Of a DNA stretch of 17,953 nucleotides, positions 8,063-14,712 are shown one piece after another. The stretch lies in the NCBI GenBank assembly GCA_937896835.1, contig CALBOJ010000060.1, positions 1-17,953 of the forward strand, in the 5' to 3' direction. This stretch comes from an uncultured Collinsella sp. Its GTDB lineage: Bacteria; Actinomycetota; Coriobacteriia; Coriobacteriales; Coriobacteriaceae. Numbering within the stretch: position 1 is the first letter of the stretch; each line of letters begins with the position of its first letter. The translations under genes were made by a program, and so were the position numbers. Under the pieces are notes generated by a model. The model was not told the origin of the DNA. It was given only the letters and a program-made list of their open reading frames with translations, and searched no databases.

Positions 8063-9082
8063 CTAGAGCGTCAAGCGAATCGCATCAATGATCTGCGCAC
8101 AGCGCTGTGTGGCGGCAAGGGGCATGACGGGACTCTCGAGTTTCCCCACCCGGATGAGCTGGGTCACATGATGAATTTCGCCGTAGAAATCATCGACCTC
8201 AAACGGGGCATTTATTTCGAGCATTCGTCCGTCGGAGTACTTCACATGGGCGAGCTCGGGGCGATGGAGGCGCTCGATTTCCAACGAGCCCCGCTCGCAG
8301 GCAATCGTTAAACGGCTTTCACATGCTGCTTTGCCGTCGCACACCATATGAATGGGTATACCGCCGACACTCATATGGATCTCATCGGCCCAATCCACGC
8401 GGCCACCCGATACGTCACGCCAGCGAACTTCACGAGACGAAACATCGCACGCACCCGCAAGAAGATCCTCAAACCACCCGACCGCGTAGCAGCCCATGTC
8501 ATATAGACAGCCACCCTGCAACGGATCGAGCAGATAACTCGAAGGCGGCTGACCATAATCGAGTTTTTGCACGCTTTCGATCGAGACGATACGGCCAAGC
8601 TCGCCCGACGCAAGCAAACCCTTCACGCGAGTATGCATCGGACAAAACCGATGCTTCATCGCCTCCATAAACAGTACGCCGCGCTCGCGAGAGGTGGAGG
8701 CAATCGATAGAGCCTCTTCCTCACTCAAAACGGCCGGTTTTTCGCACAGCACGGCCTTTCCCGCGCGCAGTGCCCGACAGACCCAATGCGCATGCATGCC
8801 ATGTGGAAGAGCCAAGTAGATTGCGTCGACATCGGGGTCGGCAATCAGCGCATCATAAGCCGCATCGCCGCTATCGTCAGTCGTGGCATAGCTGTGCGCG
8901 GTATCAATCGAAAACGCCCTGCAAAACTCCTCAACATGCGAAGGGGTGCGACCGGCGGCAGCCACAAGCCGCGCCCCGTCCACCTCCTTGAGCGACGATG
9001 CAAATCGATGCGAAATGTGCCCAGCGCCCAAAACGCCCCAACGAACCTCGCGCAAATCATCACATGAATCCCGATGGCCCAC
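8063..9082 (-). CDS. Gfo/Idh/MocA family oxidoreductase (copy 1)
   Basis: A 339-aa NAD(P)-dependent oxidoreductase, usually acting on sugars or sugar derivatives. The N-terminal Rossmann motif is GVLGAGHIS (16-24). The catalytic EKP motif is CEKP (113-116). A C-terminal substrate domain includes the family GGCLYDMGCYAVGW segment. The sequence does not reveal the substrate. Start GTG 9082 has AAGGGGG 5 nt upstream, immediately after hairpin element B. It lies downstream of the aldo/keto reductase gene on the same strand. The hairpins between the genes may separate them transcriptionally or adjust translation. A second, divergent member of the family is at 16276-17382. Confidence 0.9.
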   Translation of the reverse strand: MGHRDSCDDLREVRWGVLGAGHISHRFASSLKEVDGARLVAAAGRTPSHVEEFCRAFSIDTAHSYATTDDSGDAAYDALIADPDVDAIYLALPHGMHAHWVCRALRAGKAVLCEKPAVLSEEEALSIASTSRERGVLFMEAMKHRFCPMHTRVKGLLASGELGRIVSIESVQKLDYGQPPSSYLLDPLQGGCLYDMGCYAVGWFEDLLAGACDVSSREVRWRDVSGGRVDWADEIHMSVGGIPIHMVCDGKAACESRLTIACERGSLEIERLHRPELAHVKYSDGRMLEINAPFEVDDFYGEIHHVTQLIRVGKLESPVMPLAATQRCAQIIDAIRLTL

Positions 9083-9097
9083 GACAGCCCCCTTCAG

Positions 9098-9160
9098 TTG
9101 CGGTGGATTAGTTCCTGTTTAAGCCCCATTCTGCCGCAAACAGGAACTATTCCACCGCAA
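9098..9160 (-). repeat. 63-nt hairpin element, copy B
   Basis: The same length and architecture as copy A at 7939-8001. The shared minus-strand parts are TTGCGGTGGAATA at the 5' end, then CTGTTTGCG, and CACCGCAA at the 3' end. Stem positions 14-17 read GTTC here and CGGT in copy A, and the opposite arm changes to match (GAAC versus ACCG), so pairing is kept. It lies between the aldo/keto reductase stop (9173) and the ribosome binding site of the oxidoreductase gene. The flank CCCTTTTATA precedes both copies on the minus strand. Confidence 0.85.
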
Positions 9161-9172
9161 GCTATAAAAGGG

Positions 9173-10363
9173 TCATGAGGAGCGCGTTTTGCCGAAGGCC
9201 TTGAGCACCGCCGTCACGGGGCCAGGCTGAAAACGGCGGCGTACGTCGTCCAAGCGCCCGGGAATATCGATGTGTTGCGGGCAGTGACGCGCGCATTTGC
9301 CGCATTTAACGCAGTTGCTCACCAACTTGGGCTCGCTCGTCCGCACCGCGCTCGCCGTAAAATACTGCGATAGACCCGTAAACCAGCTGTGCGCATAGCT
9401 TGCATTGTAGGCGGCAAAACACCCAGGGATATTGATGCCTTTGGGACACGGCATGCAGTAGCCGCATCCCGTACAAGGCACGCGATTCGATTTTTCAAAT
9501 TCCGTCAGCACGCGCGCAATGGTATCGAGCTGAGCGCCCGTCATCGAATCCGGCAGGGCTCGGTCGGCCAGCGCCGCGTTCTCATCCACTTGCGCGGTAT
9601 CGGTCATGCCCGAAAGCAGCATCGTGACCTGAGGATGGTTCCACACCCACGAAAGCCCCCAGGCGGCAGGAGTGCGCAGGCGCGGGTCATGGGCGCCATC
9701 GAGCACGGCGCGGGCCCGCGGCGGCAGCTTGCCCGCCAAACGCCCGCCCAACAGCGGCTCCATCACAAACACCGCGAGCCCGCGCTCGGCGGCTGCCATG
9801 AGCCCCGCCGTCCCCGCTTGGTAGCGCTCTCCAGCGTAGTTGTACTGGATCTGGCAAAAATCCCAGTCATACGCGTCAAGCATCGTGAGGAAGTCCGCCG
9901 CACTGCCGTGGTACGAAAAACCTATCTGGCGAATACGCCCCGCAGCCTTTTGGTGCGCAATCCAGTCCTCGATGCCCAACGCCACCACGCGCTCCCACTG
10001 GGCGGGCGAGGTGATGTTGTGCATAAGGTAATAGTCGATATGGTCGGTCCGCAGGCGACGCAGTTGCTCGTCGAAAAACCGGTCGAAATCCTCCGCGCAC
10101 TTGCACGAAGCGTGCGGCAACTTAGTCGCCAGCAACACCCGGTCGCGCAGCCCCAAGCGCTCAAGTGAGGCGCCCACGCATGCCTCGTTACCGGGATAGA
10201 GATACGCGGTATCCAGATAATTGATCCCCTGCTCCACCGCATGGGAAATGATGGCGTCGGCTGCCTTAGCGTCCGGATGGCCCGGCGCACCGGGAAATCT
10301 CATGCAGCCCAGACCCAGAGCAGATATTCGGTTACCACTTTTGGGGTCAACGCGGTATTGCAC
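9173..10363 (-). CDS. aldo/keto reductase with C-terminal 4Fe-4S ferredoxin-like domain
   Basis: A 396-aa two-domain protein. The N-terminal AKR barrel opens with GNRISALGLGCMRFPG and shows the catalytic tetrad motifs YLDTAYLYPGNE (Asp, Tyr), LLATKLP (Lys) and DYYLMHNI (His). The C-terminal segment carries two cysteine clusters, CTGCGYCMPCPKG and CVKCGKCARHCP, that should hold iron-sulfur clusters. This AKR-ferredoxin form is common in anaerobes; the substrate is unknown. GTG 10363 is chosen because AAAGGAGG ends 4 nt upstream and homologues begin MQYR. An in-frame ATG at 10381 would place that site inside the gene. The stop is followed at once by element B. Confidence 0.92.
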   Translation of the reverse strand: MQYRVDPKSGNRISALGLGCMRFPGAPGHPDAKAADAIISHAVEQGINYLDTAYLYPGNEACVGASLERLGLRDRVLLATKLPHASCKCAEDFDRFFDEQLRRLRTDHIDYYLMHNITSPAQWERVVALGIEDWIAHQKAAGRIRQIGFSYHGSAADFLTMLDAYDWDFCQIQYNYAGERYQAGTAGLMAAAERGLAVFVMEPLLGGRLAGKLPPRARAVLDGAHDPRLRTPAAWGLSWVWNHPQVTMLLSGMTDTAQVDENAALADRALPDSMTGAQLDTIARVLTEFEKSNRVPCTGCGYCMPCPKGINIPGCFAAYNASYAHSWFTGLSQYFTASAVRTSEPKLVSNCVKCGKCARHCPQHIDIPGRLDDVRRRFQPGPVTAVLKAFGKTRSS

Positions 10364-10450
10364 GGCCCCTCCTTTCGCCATCAGCGCCCCGGCAAGACGA
10401 AACACAATGGTCACGCGGCCGAAACATCGTGGAATCGCAATCGAGAACGT

Positions 10451-10480
10451 ATCGTAACGCAGCAGAAATCGAGCTGTCAC
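10451..10480 (-). promoter_or_regulatory. candidate promoter of the aldo/keto reductase gene
   Basis: On the minus strand GTGACA (10475-10480) and TACGAT (10451-10456) are separated by 18 bp. The -35 matches five of six consensus bases and the -10 four. It lies about 90 nt upstream of the GTG start, within the divergent region shared with the PanE-like gene. Confidence 0.4.
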
Positions 10481-10568
10481 GGCACCGCTTTAACATCAGC
10501 AAAAAGCCCGATGAAAGGAGCAACAAACAAATACGGCCATCCGGTGCACGCAGCATGGTCCGGCGGCA

Positions 10569-10608
10569 TACAATCCATCAGGCGCCCCTTACGCGGGTGC
10601 CTTTTATA
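10569..10608 (+). promoter_or_regulatory. -10 element and 5'-end hairpin of the PanE-like gene
   Basis: TACAAT (10569-10574) is a good -10 hexamer but has no clear -35 at 17 bp. A GGCGCCC/GGGTGCC hairpin follows (10581-10601, one G-U pair), and then TTTTATAT. It would lie at the extreme 5' end of the transcript, 9 nt before GGGGAG. It may stabilise the RNA or act as a weak attenuator. The rest of the divergent 10364-10624 gap shows no gene. Confidence 0.4.
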
Positions 10609-10624
10609 TGGGGAGATGATTCGC

Positions 10625-11539
10625 ATGCAGATCAACAAGGTCGCCTTTATCGGCAAGGGCGGCGTCGGGCTACTCTACGGCAGCATGATTGCCAAGGCCC
10701 TCGGCAATGACGCCGTCGAATACGTTATGGATGACGCCCGTTTTGAGCGTCACGCAAACGATGCGCTCACCGTCAACGGCAAGCCCTGTGCGCTCAAGTC
10801 CGTCCGCGCCAGCAAGGCAACGCCCGCCGATCTGGTCATCCTGACGGTCAAGACCACCGGTCTCGACCAAGCACTCAAGACTATGGAGCGCGTCGTGGGA
10901 CCCAATACGCTCATCGCCTCGCTGTGCAACGGCATCACGAGCGAGCAAAAGATTGCCGAGCGCTTTGGCTGGGAGCATACCGTTCTTGGTATTTGCCAGG
11001 GCATGGACGCTGTGTTTCTCAACGGAGAGCTCACCTTTACCAACACGGGCGAAATCCGCTTTGGCGCGGCGGCCGGTACGGATCCCGCAGCCATCACCGC
11101 AATCGACGAGCTCTACACGCGCTGCGGCATCGCACACACCGTCGAGAGCGACATTGCGCACCGCATGTGGGCCAAACTCATGCTCAACGACGGCATCAAC
11201 CAGACCTGCATGGCCTACGGCGGCACGTACGGAAGCGCCACGGAGCCGGGCTCCGAGCAGCGTCGCTGCCTTGTTTCCGCCATGCGCGAAACGCTTGCGG
11301 TCGCCAACGCCGAGGGCGTTGAGCTGACCGAGGCAGACCTGACGCAGATGGTGCACCTCATCGAAGGAATCGATCCCGCCGGCATGCCCTCGATGGCGCA
11401 AGACCGCGTCACGCGGCGCAAAACCGAGGTCGAGGAGTTCGCCGGCACCATCTGCCGTCTGGCGGCCAAGCACGATATCCAGGCACCGCAGAACGAATGG
11501 CTCTATCAGCGCATTCGCGATATCGAGGCAAGCTGGTAG
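10625..11539 (+). CDS. ketopantoate reductase family protein (PanE/ApbA-like)
   Basis: A 304-aa NADPH-dependent reductase; PanE makes pantoate for coenzyme A synthesis. The Rossmann loop is FIGKGGVGLLYG (8-19), slightly unlike the usual GxGxxG. Family residues are present: CNGI (N102), and the catalytic helix segment MWAKLMLNDGINQ with K184, N188 and N192. The length is normal. ATG 10625 is preferred, with GGGGAG 9 nt upstream; an in-frame ATG at 10616 abuts that site. It stands alone, without panB or panC nearby, so a related 2-oxoacid substrate is possible. A strong terminator follows at 11573-11610. Confidence 0.88.
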   Translation: MQINKVAFIGKGGVGLLYGSMIAKALGNDAVEYVMDDARFERHANDALTVNGKPCALKSVRASKATPADLVILTVKTTGLDQALKTMERVVGPNTLIASLCNGITSEQKIAERFGWEHTVLGICQGMDAVFLNGELTFTNTGEIRFGAAAGTDPAAITAIDELYTRCGIAHTVESDIAHRMWAKLMLNDGINQTCMAYGGTYGSATEPGSEQRRCLVSAMRETLAVANAEGVELTEADLTQMVHLIEGIDPAGMPSMAQDRVTRRKTEVEEFAGTICRLAAKHDIQAPQNEWLYQRIRDIEASW

Positions 11540-11572
11540 CGCCCGACTCACCACGTCAACAGACTCAACAGC

Positions 11573-11610
11573 AAAGCCGCCGCAAGGGCACTCCCCTTAC
11601 GGCGGCTTTC
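11573..11610. terminator. bidirectional intrinsic terminator
   Basis: AAAGCCGCCGCAAGGG pairs with CCCTTACGGCGGCTTT around a short loop, with one mismatch and flanking A and T runs. It lies between the convergent PanE-like gene and the small membrane protein gene and can end both transcripts. Confidence 0.85.
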
Positions 11611-11646
11611 ATCTTCATCTATAACCAGTAGTCGATGTCCCGACGG

Positions 11647-11853
11647 TCAGAGCTGCGACTCCGAGGCCTGGCCCTCATCGTCGCGACAAAGGACTACACC
11701 CGCACTTCCCAGCAGCGCGGCCGCAATCAGCGCGCCAACCACGATTGGAGCAGCCCCGCATGACCCCTGCATGCCCGCAATGAGCGCGGCCGTAGGACCA
11801 AGGCAACCAAGCACCAATGCGACGGCGGCAACGGCGATATCTCGAGCGTTCAC
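11647..11853 (-). CDS. small two-helix membrane protein, hypothetical
   Basis: A 68-aa protein with two hydrophobic segments (about residues 5-27 and 37-56) linked by a short loop containing a cysteine (GMQGSCGAAP), and an acidic C-terminal tail (RDDEGQASESQL). I do not recognise a family. The GTG start at 11853 has GGAGG 10 nt upstream, a slightly long but plausible spacing. The gene lies between two terminators (11573-11610 and 11964-12007), so it is probably transcribed alone. Its leader contains a 6-bp GC hairpin at 11905-11922. The coding call rests on the membrane pattern and isolation between terminators. Confidence 0.6.
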   Translation of the reverse strand: MNARDIAVAAVALVLGCLGPTAALIAGMQGSCGAAPIVVGALIAAALLGSAGVVLCRDDEGQASESQL

Positions 11854-11904
11854 AAGACCACTTCCTCCAAGAGAAAGACCTTATTTCTCATGAACTAGTG
11901 TGCC

Positions 11905-11922
11905 CCGCGCCCATATGCGCGG
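11905..11922 (-). other. GC-rich hairpin upstream of the small membrane protein
   Basis: CCGCGC and GCGCGG form a perfect 6-bp stem with a CCATAT loop. It lies about 50 nt upstream of the GTG start of the 68-aa protein, within a 187-nt gap that otherwise holds only a terminator. No good promoter hexamers were found there. Confidence 0.5.
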
Positions 11923-11963
11923 CGTACTGCCACGGTAAGCGCTCTGTTAACTCAAACACGCAC

Positions 11964-12007
11964 AAAAAACGAACGCCTTTACGTTGCCCAAAGGCTCGGT
12001 AAAGACG
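11964..12007 (-). terminator. intrinsic terminator of the secreted protein gene
   Basis: On the minus strand CTTTACC and its partner CGTAAAG form the outer stem, with an inner GCC/GGC hairpin, followed by GCGTTCGTTTTTT. It lies 34 nt after the stop at 12041 and ends in a T6 tract. Confidence 0.75.
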
Positions 12008-12040
12008 CCCGCCCGTCATGTCCTATTGGCTTATGGCAGA

Positions 12041-12817
12041 TTACCAGCCAGTGTAGTAGTCGGTGGTTCCGGCAGCGCAGCCGGAGTCATAGACCTTGCA
12101 CTCGCCCTTAGAGCCCGTAAAAGTCGAGCCCTGGGCCTTATCGCCCGCGGCAACGACGTAGTAGCCATCGGAATCGCGCCAAAAGCCCTCGGAATCCTGC
12201 GTCCACTCGCCCGTGCGGTGGTGATACAACACGTTGCTGCTGTAATAAGTCTCGCGGCGGCCGTTATAGTTATTGACGCCGCTCGAGCGCGTCAGACCCG
12301 AGCCGTTCGCGTAATACGCAGCAGACGTATAAGACGAGCCGGAGCCGGCGTTGTAATATGAAGCCTGAACGGCCTCGGCGGCCTCGGCTTCGGCTGCGGC
12401 AGCCTCGAGCGCCTCGCGCTTGGCATCCTCAAGCGTGGAGCGAAGCTCGTCGAGCTCGGTCGACTTGGCGTCGACTTCCCCCATCGTCAACAGGCTACCC
12501 GCACCGTCGATGCAACCCTGCAACACAGCGCGCTCGTCATCGGTAGCATAGTCGCCATACATATTCATAATGATCTGAGCGCGCATCTCCAGGGAATCGC
12601 GCTTTGCCCCCATCGAGGCGTTCCACTCCTGCATAGAGCCATAACCGTCGCCGCGGTAGTCGACGGGCTGCACCAGCGTCGCCTCGGACGGCGTTGATCC
12701 GACCGTATCGGATAGTGTCGCCGCGTGGGCATCAGTTGCGCCGGCGCCCACCAAAAGTGCCACGGTCAGAGCGGCGGAAAGGGCGGCGGCTTTCGGTTTT
12801 CGTGAATCGATCCTCAT
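12041..12817 (-). CDS. secreted protein with coiled-coil and C-terminal cell-wall-like domain
   Basis: A 258-aa exported protein. The signal peptide covers residues 1-32 (KPK basic start, hydrophobic core, AHA cleavage site). Residues about 115-150 are Glu/Ala-rich and probably helical or coiled-coil. A Ser/Tyr/Gly-rich linker (151-185) leads to a C-terminal domain with RETYYSSNVLYHHRTGEW (188-205) and CKVYDSGCAAGTTDYYTGW (240-258). The pattern of Asp-Ser-Gly and Thr-Asp-Tyr-Tyr near the end weakly recalls 3D/double-psi-barrel domains of wall proteins; this is inference and catalytic function is unproven. ATG 12817 has GGAGG 11 nt upstream; the long in-frame extension upstream lacks a ribosome binding site and signal. 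It is monocistronic. Confidence 0.75.
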   Translation of the reverse strand: MRIDSRKPKAAALSAALTVALLVGAGATDAHAATLSDTVGSTPSEATLVQPVDYRGDGYGSMQEWNASMGAKRDSLEMRAQIIMNMYGDYATDDERAVLQGCIDGAGSLLTMGEVDAKSTELDELRSTLEDAKREALEAAAAEAEAAEAVQASYYNAGSGSSYTSAAYYANGSGLTRSSGVNNYNGRRETYYSSNVLYHHRTGEWTQDSEGFWRDSDGYYVVAAGDKAQGSTFTGSKGECKVYDSGCAAGTTDYYTGW

Positions 12818-12846
12818 GTAGCTGGAAACCTCCGTAGTGCGTTTTT

Positions 12847-12868
12847 GCTGCGTGTGAGCTGCGTGTGA
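12847..12868 (-). repeat. tandem 11-bp direct repeat upstream of the secreted protein gene
   Basis: GCTGCGTGTGA occurs twice with no gap (12847-12857 and 12858-12868), about 30 nt upstream of the ATG at 12817. The period is one helical turn, which would suit a dimeric regulator or reflect slippage. The rest of 12869-13028 holds only scattered AT-rich inverted repeats and no recognisable promoter. Confidence 0.7.
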
Positions 12869-13028
12869 TTTAATCGCGCTGCATAGTACCCCGAGCAAAT
12901 CGCGACCTGCGGTTTTACTCAAAAGGCGCACGTCAATTGCGTAAAACTCACATCCTCTCAACAGGAGTTTTCCACAACTCGAATGCATAAAGCATGCCAA
13001 AAACCCTGTTTTTGCACCCTCTCTATGC

Positions 13029-13065
13029 AAAAACGACGCCTGTGCAACCATTGTTCGCACAGGCG
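13029..13065 (-). terminator. intrinsic terminator of the sulfhydrylase gene
   Basis: On the minus strand CGCCTGTGC (13057-13065) pairs perfectly with GCACAGGCG (13037-13045) around an 11-nt loop, followed by TCGTTTTT. It lies about 65 nt beyond the stop codon of the O-acetylhomoserine sulfhydrylase gene. Confidence 0.85.
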
Positions 13066-13129
13066 CCTTGAGCAGGCATTTTATGCAGTTATACCTATCG
13101 AGTCGCAAGGGGTCCTTGCACAAGTCGCC

Positions 13130-14440
13130 TTACTCGTCCAGCGCGGCAAAGGCCTGCTTCAGATCCCAAATGATATCCTCGGCGTTCTCGGTACCGATGG
13201 AAAGACGGATCGTGGAGGGCGTGATGTTCTGCTCGGCGAGCTCCTCGGCAGAGAGCTGGGAGTGCGTGGTGGTAGCCGGGTGCACGACGAGCGACTTGAC
13301 GTCGGCCACGTTGGCGAGCAGCGAGAACACCTGCAGATGATCGATGAACTTCCATGCAGCCTCCTGGCCACCCTTAATCTCAAAGGTAAAGATCGAAGCA
13401 CCGCCACGGGGGAAGTACTTCTGATAGAGCTCGTGATCGGGGTGCTCAGGCAGGCTCGGGTGATTCACCTTGGCGACGTGGCTGTCGCCAGCCAGGAACT
13501 CAACGACCTTCTTGGTGTTCTCGACATGACGGTCGACGCGCAGCGACAGAGTCTCGGTGCCCTGGAGCAGGACCCAGGCGTTGAACGGGCTGATGCAGGC
13601 GCCCTCGTCACGCAGCAGGATAGCGCGGACATAGGTTGCGAAGGCGGCGGGACCGGCAGCCTCGGCAAACGAAACACCATGGTAGGAGGGGTTGGGCTCA
13701 GCGATCTGGGCGTACTTGCCACTCGCCTTCCAATCGAAGTTACCGCCGTCGACGATCACACCGCCCAGCGAGGTACCGTGGCCTCCGATGAACTTGGTTG
13801 CGGAGTGGACGACGATGTTGGCGCCGTGCTCCAGCGGACGGAACAGATACGGGGTGCCGAAGGTGTTGTCGACGACAACCGGCAGACCGTGCTTCTTGGC
13901 AATCTCGGAGATGGCGTCGATGTTGGGGATGTCGGAGTTGGGGTTGCCGAGCGTCTCGAGATAGATGACCGTGGTGCTGTCCTTGATGGCAACCTCAACC
14001 TCTTCCAGGTTATGGGCATCGACAAACGTGGTCTCGACGCCAAACTGGGAGAGCGTATGCTCCAGCAGGTTGTAGGAGCCACCGTAGATGGTCTTCTGAG
14101 CCACCACGTGGTCACCAGCCTGGGCAAGAGCCTGCAGGGTATAGGTGATGGCAGCAGCGCCGGAGGCGACGGCAAGACCTGCCACGCCGCCCTCGAGCGC
14201 GGCGATACGGTCCTCGAAGACGCCCTGGGTGGAGTTGGTCAGACGGCCGTAGATGTTACCGGCGTCGGCAAGACCAAAGCGGTCGGCGGCGTGCTGGGAG
14301 TTGCGGAACACATAGCTCGTGGTCTGGTAGATCGGCACGGCACGGGAGTCGGAAGCGGGATCGGCGCTCTCCTGGCCAACGTGCAGCTGCAGGGTATCGA
14401 AACCAAAGGTGTGCTCGGGGTTGTTGATGAACTGGCTCAT
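13130..14440 (-). CDS. metY: O-acetylhomoserine sulfhydrylase / aminocarboxypropyltransferase
   Basis: A 436-aa PLP enzyme of the Cys/Met metabolism family. It makes homocysteine from O-acetylhomoserine and sulfide in methionine synthesis. The PLP lysine is K216 in HSATKFIGGHGTS, with D191 (VVVDNTFGTPYL) holding the pyridine nitrogen and Y64/R66 in NIYGRLTNST contacting the neighbouring subunit's cofactor. The length of about 430 aa and the N-terminal FGFDTLQLHVGQ distinguish it from the shorter MetB/MetC enzymes. ATG 14440 has AAGGAG 6 nt upstream. Its long leader carries a small upstream reading frame and hairpin, and a LysR gene diverges from it, so its expression is probably tied to sulfur-amino-acid supply. 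Confidence 0.93.
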   Translation of the reverse strand: MSQFINNPEHTFGFDTLQLHVGQESADPASDSRAVPIYQTTSYVFRNSQHAADRFGLADAGNIYGRLTNSTQGVFEDRIAALEGGVAGLAVASGAAAITYTLQALAQAGDHVVAQKTIYGGSYNLLEHTLSQFGVETTFVDAHNLEEVEVAIKDSTTVIYLETLGNPNSDIPNIDAISEIAKKHGLPVVVDNTFGTPYLFRPLEHGANIVVHSATKFIGGHGTSLGGVIVDGGNFDWKASGKYAQIAEPNPSYHGVSFAEAAGPAAFATYVRAILLRDEGACISPFNAWVLLQGTETLSLRVDRHVENTKKVVEFLAGDSHVAKVNHPSLPEHPDHELYQKYFPRGGASIFTFEIKGGQEAAWKFIDHLQVFSLLANVADVKSLVVHPATTTHSQLSAEELAEQNITPSTIRLSIGTENAEDIIWDLKQAFAALDE

Positions 14441-14494
14441 GATGATCTCCTTGATCGAACGAAAGTAAGTAAAAAGAGAGAAGTAAGTCGCTGT

Positions 14495-14526
14495 CTCCTG
14501 ATCACGCCGACGGGCGCAAACAGGAG
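14495..14526 (-). promoter_or_regulatory. leader hairpin overlapping the end of the metY leader peptide frame
   Basis: On the minus strand CTCCTG pairs with CAGGAG, and CGCC with GGCG inside it, around a CGTC loop; a 4x4 internal loop separates the two helices. It covers codons 11-17 and the stop of the small upstream frame, so a ribosome there would melt it. The CTCCT arm is also complementary to AGGAG of the metY ribosome binding site (14447-14451). A G-poor pyrimidine tract (about 14461-14490) follows. Confidence 0.55.
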
Positions 14527-14555
14527 CCCGGCATTCGTCTTGGTAAGCAATTCAT
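14502..14555 (-). CDS. putative 17-aa leader peptide upstream of metY
   Basis: A short frame, MNCLPRRMPGSCLRPSA then TGA, in the metY leader. Its ATG (14553-14555) follows AAAGGAGG with a 7-nt spacer, a binding site as strong as those of the real genes here. The peptide has Cys at positions 3 and 12 and Met at 1 and 8, and the codons TTA, AGA and CGA stand out in this GC-rich setting. The frame starts roughly 60 nt after the predicted transcription start and ends 61 nt before metY. A role in attenuation responding to cysteine or methionine charging is inferred; chance occurrence remains possible. Confidence 0.5.
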   Translation of the reverse strand: MNCLPRRMPGSCLRPSA

Positions 14556-14623
14556 ATGCGGGCCTCCTTTCGCGTCCCGATTCCGTGGTCGGCTTAATAA
14601 CCTACCGCCTTTGTGTGTTTTGA

Positions 14624-14652
14624 ATAGTACGGGCATTGTCTCCCTCGGTCAA
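14624..14652 (-). promoter_or_regulatory. promoter of metY
   Basis: On the minus strand TTGACC (14647-14652) and TACTAT (14624-14629) are separated by 17 bp, a very good vegetative promoter. It predicts a leader of about 175 nt before the metY ATG. It lies about 20 bp from the inverted repeat near the divergent LysR gene. Confidence 0.75.
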
Positions 14653-14672
14653 TCACTTAAAAGCGCTAACTT

Positions 14673-14693
14673 GTTATCTGTTTTATAGATAAC
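14673..14693. promoter_or_regulatory. LysR-type operator candidate between metY and lysR
   Basis: GTTATCT and AGATAAC form a perfect 7-bp inverted repeat with a 7-nt spacer. It includes the T-N11-A pattern of LysR-type binding sites (T at 14677, A at 14689). It ends 20 nt before the ATG of the LysR gene and about 20 nt upstream of the metY -35, so one protein bound here could repress its own gene and influence metY. Confidence 0.6.
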
Positions 14694-14712
14694 TATCGAA
14701 AGGATGGCGTCG

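Noticed and set aside
12968..12976. TTTTCCACA resembling a DnaA box (TTATCCACA).
   Set aside because: Only a single imperfect copy, with no cluster of boxes, no AT-rich unwinding region and no dnaA or dnaN nearby.
14441..14617. The metY leader considered as a SAM riboswitch.
   Set aside because: I could not find the multi-stem arrangement and conserved core of SAM riboswitches. A small reading frame and one hairpin explain the leader better, but no covariance search was possible.
12983..14623. A 546-codon plus-strand frame opposite metY.
   Set aside because: It mirrors the sulfhydrylase codons, has no recognisable domain, and runs through the metY promoter and leader.
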